Below, piece by piece: positions 30,789 through 33,096 of a DNA stretch of 33,096 nt. Each line of letters begins with the position of its first letter. Within the stretch, counting starts at the first letter, position 1. Source of the DNA: Anaerolineaceae bacterium (GTDB lineage: Bacteria > Chloroflexota > Anaerolineae > Anaerolineales > Anaerolineaceae); assembly GCA_021107195.1 (NCBI GenBank), contig JAIOTF010000217.1, positions 1-33,096 of the forward strand, written 5' to 3'. A program made the position numbers and the translations under genes. The notes beneath the pieces are model-generated. The model had not been told where the DNA came from, made no database searches, and saw only the letters and a program-made list of their open reading frames with translations.

Positions 30789-32392
30789 TGCCCTCAATTT
30801 CGTATAGTTTTGAGGCAATCAAGCGCCGGTGGGCACATCGGAACGCCAATCGGCGGTTCCAGAAGATGGGACTGCGCGTGAAAGAGCAGGCACCTTCGGG
30901 TGAAGGTGTTTTACCCGTCGTGTTCTTCAATGCGTCGACGCGCCTGGAAAACACCAGCCAGAATGCGGCGTTTTCCCAGTTGGCCAGTTGGGGGCTGCGC
31001 CTTTCCGGCACGCCGGTGGTGCATTTTGTGTGTGGTGCCGGCATGCCTCGCTGTGTGCTGGGCACTAACCGCGACGACACAGCAATTGCCCCGCCTTGCC
31101 GAAAGTGCATTTCTCAATCAGTGCGGACGTATACCGGTGCCAAAGCCGAGTGGTGTATTTATCATGCAGACGAGACATTGGAAGCGGCCCTGGCGGGGCT
31201 GAGTCTGGCAGAGATGGTGGATTTTGTGTATCAGGATTTGCCGCTGGGTGAACTGGTGCTTTCATCACTACGCTGGACACTGCGCCGACATCACCTGCTG
31301 GATGATGAGCCGACGCGGTTTCTTTGCAGCCAGTTTCTGCTTTCGGCGTGGTCGATCGCCCAGAAATTCTCTGCGCTGTTGGATAAGGTCAAGCCGCAGG
31401 CGGTAGTGGTCTTCAATGGAATGTTCTTTCCGGAAGCCACAGCCCGCTATTTAGCCCGGCGGCGCGATGTTCGGGTGATTACGCATGAGGTTGGTTTCCG
31501 GCCGTTGTCTGGTTTCTTCACTGCGGGTGCGGCAACGGCTTCACCGATTGACTTGCCGCCCGATTTTGTTTTGACCCCGAAACAGGAATCTGAGCTGGAT
31601 GCTTATCTTGAGCAGCGTTTTCAAGGTAATTTTCAGATGGCAGGGGTGCGCTTCTGGCCGGAGATGAATGGTATGCCGCCAGCGTTCTGGGAGAAGGCGA
31701 GATCTTTTAAGCAGGTCGTGCCGATTTTTACCAATGTGGTCTTTGATACCAGCCAGACGCACGCCAATGTCGTTTTTCCGCATATGTTTGCCTGGCTGGG
31801 CATGGTATTGGAAGTGATCAGATTGCACCCGGAGACTTTGTTTGTACTGCGGGCGCACCCGGATGAGAATCGACCGGGCAAAGAAAGCCGGGAGAGTGTG
31901 GCGCAGTGGGTAGACCGCAACCAGGTCGACAAGCTGCCTAATGTTCATTACCTGGATGCAGATCAGTATATCAATTCGTATGAAGTGATCCAGGCGTCGA
32001 AATTCACGATGGTGTATAACTCGACCATCGGACTGGAAGCTGCCATTTTGGGTTCCACCGTACTTTGTGGCGGCGAGTCGCGTTTCACGCAGGATGAAAT
32101 TGCCATCCTCCCGGAATCGCAGAGCGCTTTTCGCCAGAAGCTGGAAGAATTACTGCAATCTGAGCAGGTGGATACGCCGCCTGCGTTCAAGCAGAATGCC
32201 CGGCGATTTTTCTATTATCAGGTTTTTCATCGGGCGCTGCCGTTTGAGGAATTTTTATTGGAAGATAAATACTGGAAAGGGTACGTAAGGTTAAAGAATT
32301 TTGATTGGCAGGCCCTGCTGCCGGAAAATTCAGAGACGATGCGGGTGATCGTAAACGGCATTCTGGAAGAAGAGCCGTTTGCTATGCCTTAA
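30788..32392 (+). CDS. KpsS/capsule-type GT-B glycosyltransferase with cysteine cluster
   Basis: A 534-residue protein starting on the last base of the NeuB stop. The C-terminal half has the capsule-transferase pattern: LRAHPDENRPGKES near 353-366, YLDADQYINSYEVIQASKFTMVYNSTIGLEAAILG near 393-421. The N-terminal half has VVVFNG and ARYLARRRDVRVITHEVG. Four cysteines at 82, 89, 104 and 107 (C-x6-C-x14-C-x2-C) in the acceptor domain could bind zinc or an Fe-S cluster; this is unusual and absent from the other two GT-B proteins here. Translational coupling to a nonulosonic synthase makes it the best candidate for the transferase of that CMP-sugar. Confidence 0.7.
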   Translation: MPSISYSFEAIKRRWAHRNANRRFQKMGLRVKEQAPSGEGVLPVVFFNASTRLENTSQNAAFSQLASWGLRLSGTPVVHFVCGAGMPRCVLGTNRDDTAIAPPCRKCISQSVRTYTGAKAEWCIYHADETLEAALAGLSLAEMVDFVYQDLPLGELVLSSLRWTLRRHHLLDDEPTRFLCSQFLLSAWSIAQKFSALLDKVKPQAVVVFNGMFFPEATARYLARRRDVRVITHEVGFRPLSGFFTAGAATASPIDLPPDFVLTPKQESELDAYLEQRFQGNFQMAGVRFWPEMNGMPPAFWEKARSFKQVVPIFTNVVFDTSQTHANVVFPHMFAWLGMVLEVIRLHPETLFVLRAHPDENRPGKESRESVAQWVDRNQVDKLPNVHYLDADQYINSYEVIQASKFTMVYNSTIGLEAAILGSTVLCGGESRFTQDEIAILPESQSAFRQKLEELLQSEQVDTPPAFKQNARRFFYYQVFHRALPFEEFLLEDKYWKGYVRLKNFDWQALLPENSETMRVIVNGILEEEPFAMP

Positions 32393-32409
32393 TTTTGGAA
32401 GATTAATTC

Positions 32410-33096
32410 ATGAAACCAACTTGTTCGATCATCATCCGTGCCTATAACGAAGAAAAACACATCGGGCGTTTGTTGACAGGCATTATGCAGCAGACATTGA
32501 AAGATGTGCAGATCATCCTGGTGGACTCAGGATCATTGGATGCCACAGTGGGAATTGCATCACGTTTCCCAGTGGATGTGGTGCATATCCGCCCGGAAGA
32601 CTTCACATTTGGACGCTCGCTGAACCTGGGCATTGCCCGGGCTGAGGCCGATGTTGTCGTTATGGCCAGCGCTCACGTCTATCCGGTGTATCCGGATTGG
32701 CTGGAAAAATTGATTGCCCCATTTGATGAGGCTAATGTGGCACTGGCTTATGGTAAGCAGCGCGGGGCAGAGTCGAGTCATTTTTCAGAACATCAAATTT
32801 TCCAGCACTGGTTCCCGGATGTATCCAAGCCCCGGCAGGATTACCCCTTCTGCAATAACGCCAACTCGGCTATCCGCCGCGCTTTGTGGCATGAACATCC
32901 ATATGAAGAAGCCTTGCCTGCGTTGGAAGACCTGGCCTGGGCGAAGTGGGTGCAGGAGCAAGGGTATGACATTTCGTATGTACCCGAAGCCGAGATCATT
33001 CATGTGCATCAAGAAACCTGGCAATCAGTGTATAACCGCTACCAACGGGAGGGGATGGCTTTTAAGCAAATCTATCCTGATGCATATTTTGGAGCC
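32410..33096 (+). CDS. GT2 glycosyltransferase (truncated by window end)
   Basis: The first 229 residues of a GT-A family 2 enzyme; the frame is still open at the last base. TCSIIIRAYNEEKHIGRLL is the standard GT2 start, IILVDSGSLDAT the nucleotide-sugar turn, and FGRSLNLGIA the next motif. The place of the DxD motif reads ASAHVYP, a variation also seen in some rhamnosyltransferase-like GT2 proteins. NNANSAIRR and LEDLAWAKW are the acceptor-side motifs, the latter with the catalytic Glu-Asp. It begins 17 bases after the previous stop. The locus therefore continues beyond the window. Confidence 0.82.
   Translation, partial: MKPTCSIIIRAYNEEKHIGRLLTGIMQQTLKDVQIILVDSGSLDATVGIASRFPVDVVHIRPEDFTFGRSLNLGIARAEADVVVMASAHVYPVYPDWLEKLIAPFDEANVALAYGKQRGAESSHFSEHQIFQHWFPDVSKPRQDYPFCNNANSAIRRALWHEHPYEEALPALEDLAWAKWVQEQGYDISYVPEAEIIHVHQETWQSVYNRYQREGMAFKQIYPDAYFGA

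Overview
The window reads as one long co-directional stretch: every convincing gene is on the + strand. Gene content and protein style (glucitol-type PTS, a Wzm/Wzt-type glycan export locus, many large polytopic GT-C-like proteins, dispersed short palindromic repeats) suggest an anaerobic or fermentative bacterium, most likely Chloroflexota/Anaerolineae. That is an impression from sequence style, not a database result. No rRNA, tRNA, CRISPR array, transposase or phage gene was seen.

Region 1 (1-4487) is a sugar-alcohol uptake and catabolism operon. A glucitol/sorbitol-family PTS is encoded as four separate polypeptides in the order IIC (srlA-like), IIC2 (C-terminal half of SrlE), IIB (N-terminal half of SrlE), IIA (srlB-like). 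They are followed by a homoserine-dehydrogenase-like NAD(P) oxidoreductase with a SAF domain, and by a class II aldolase/adducin-family protein that has lost two of the three usual metal-binding histidines. There is no srlD-type dehydrogenase, so the phosphorylated substrate may not be sorbitol. Hairpins lie before IIB, before IIA and before the aldolase gene. A clean intrinsic terminator at 4461-4487 closes the operon.

Region 2 (4568-33096) is a surface-polysaccharide biosynthesis and export locus running off the right edge. It opens with a sigma70-like promoter whose -10 box overlaps a perfect 7-3-7 inverted repeat, followed by a winged-helix regulator resembling the EPS-associated MarR-like family. 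Then come a GDP-fucose-synthase-like epimerase/reductase, an ABC-2 exporter (Wzm permease and Wzt ATPase with a C-terminal carbohydrate-binding-type domain), a KpsS-like GT-B enzyme, a methyltransferase, a PseB-type UDP-GlcNAc 4,6-dehydratase, an RmlD-like reductase interrupted by one in-frame TAA, a NeuB homologue with SAF domain, a GT4, a GT-C membrane protein, an SpsF-type cytidylyltransferase, two GT-A-type glycosyltransferases, a second GT-B enzyme, a Gfo/Idh/MocA oxidoreductase, three successive GT-C-like membrane proteins, an SDR, a NeuA-HAD phosphatase fusion, a second, SAF-less NeuB, a third GT-B enzyme with a cysteine cluster, and a GT2 gene cut by the window end.

The locus therefore carries two separate synthase/cytidylyltransferase sets for nonulosonic (sialic-acid-like) sugars: 13097-17939 (NeuB+SAF, SpsF) and 27842-30788 (SDR, NeuA-HAD, short NeuB). 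The built-in phosphatase in the second set suggests a route through a 9-phosphorylated intermediate. Three GT-B proteins of the KpsS/CDP-glycerol-transferase type could be the transferases that use such CMP-sugars. Intergenic gaps in region 2 hold two copies, in opposite orientation, of one terminal-inverted-repeat element and a duplicated palindromic leader. No gene-free stretch exceeds 300 bases.
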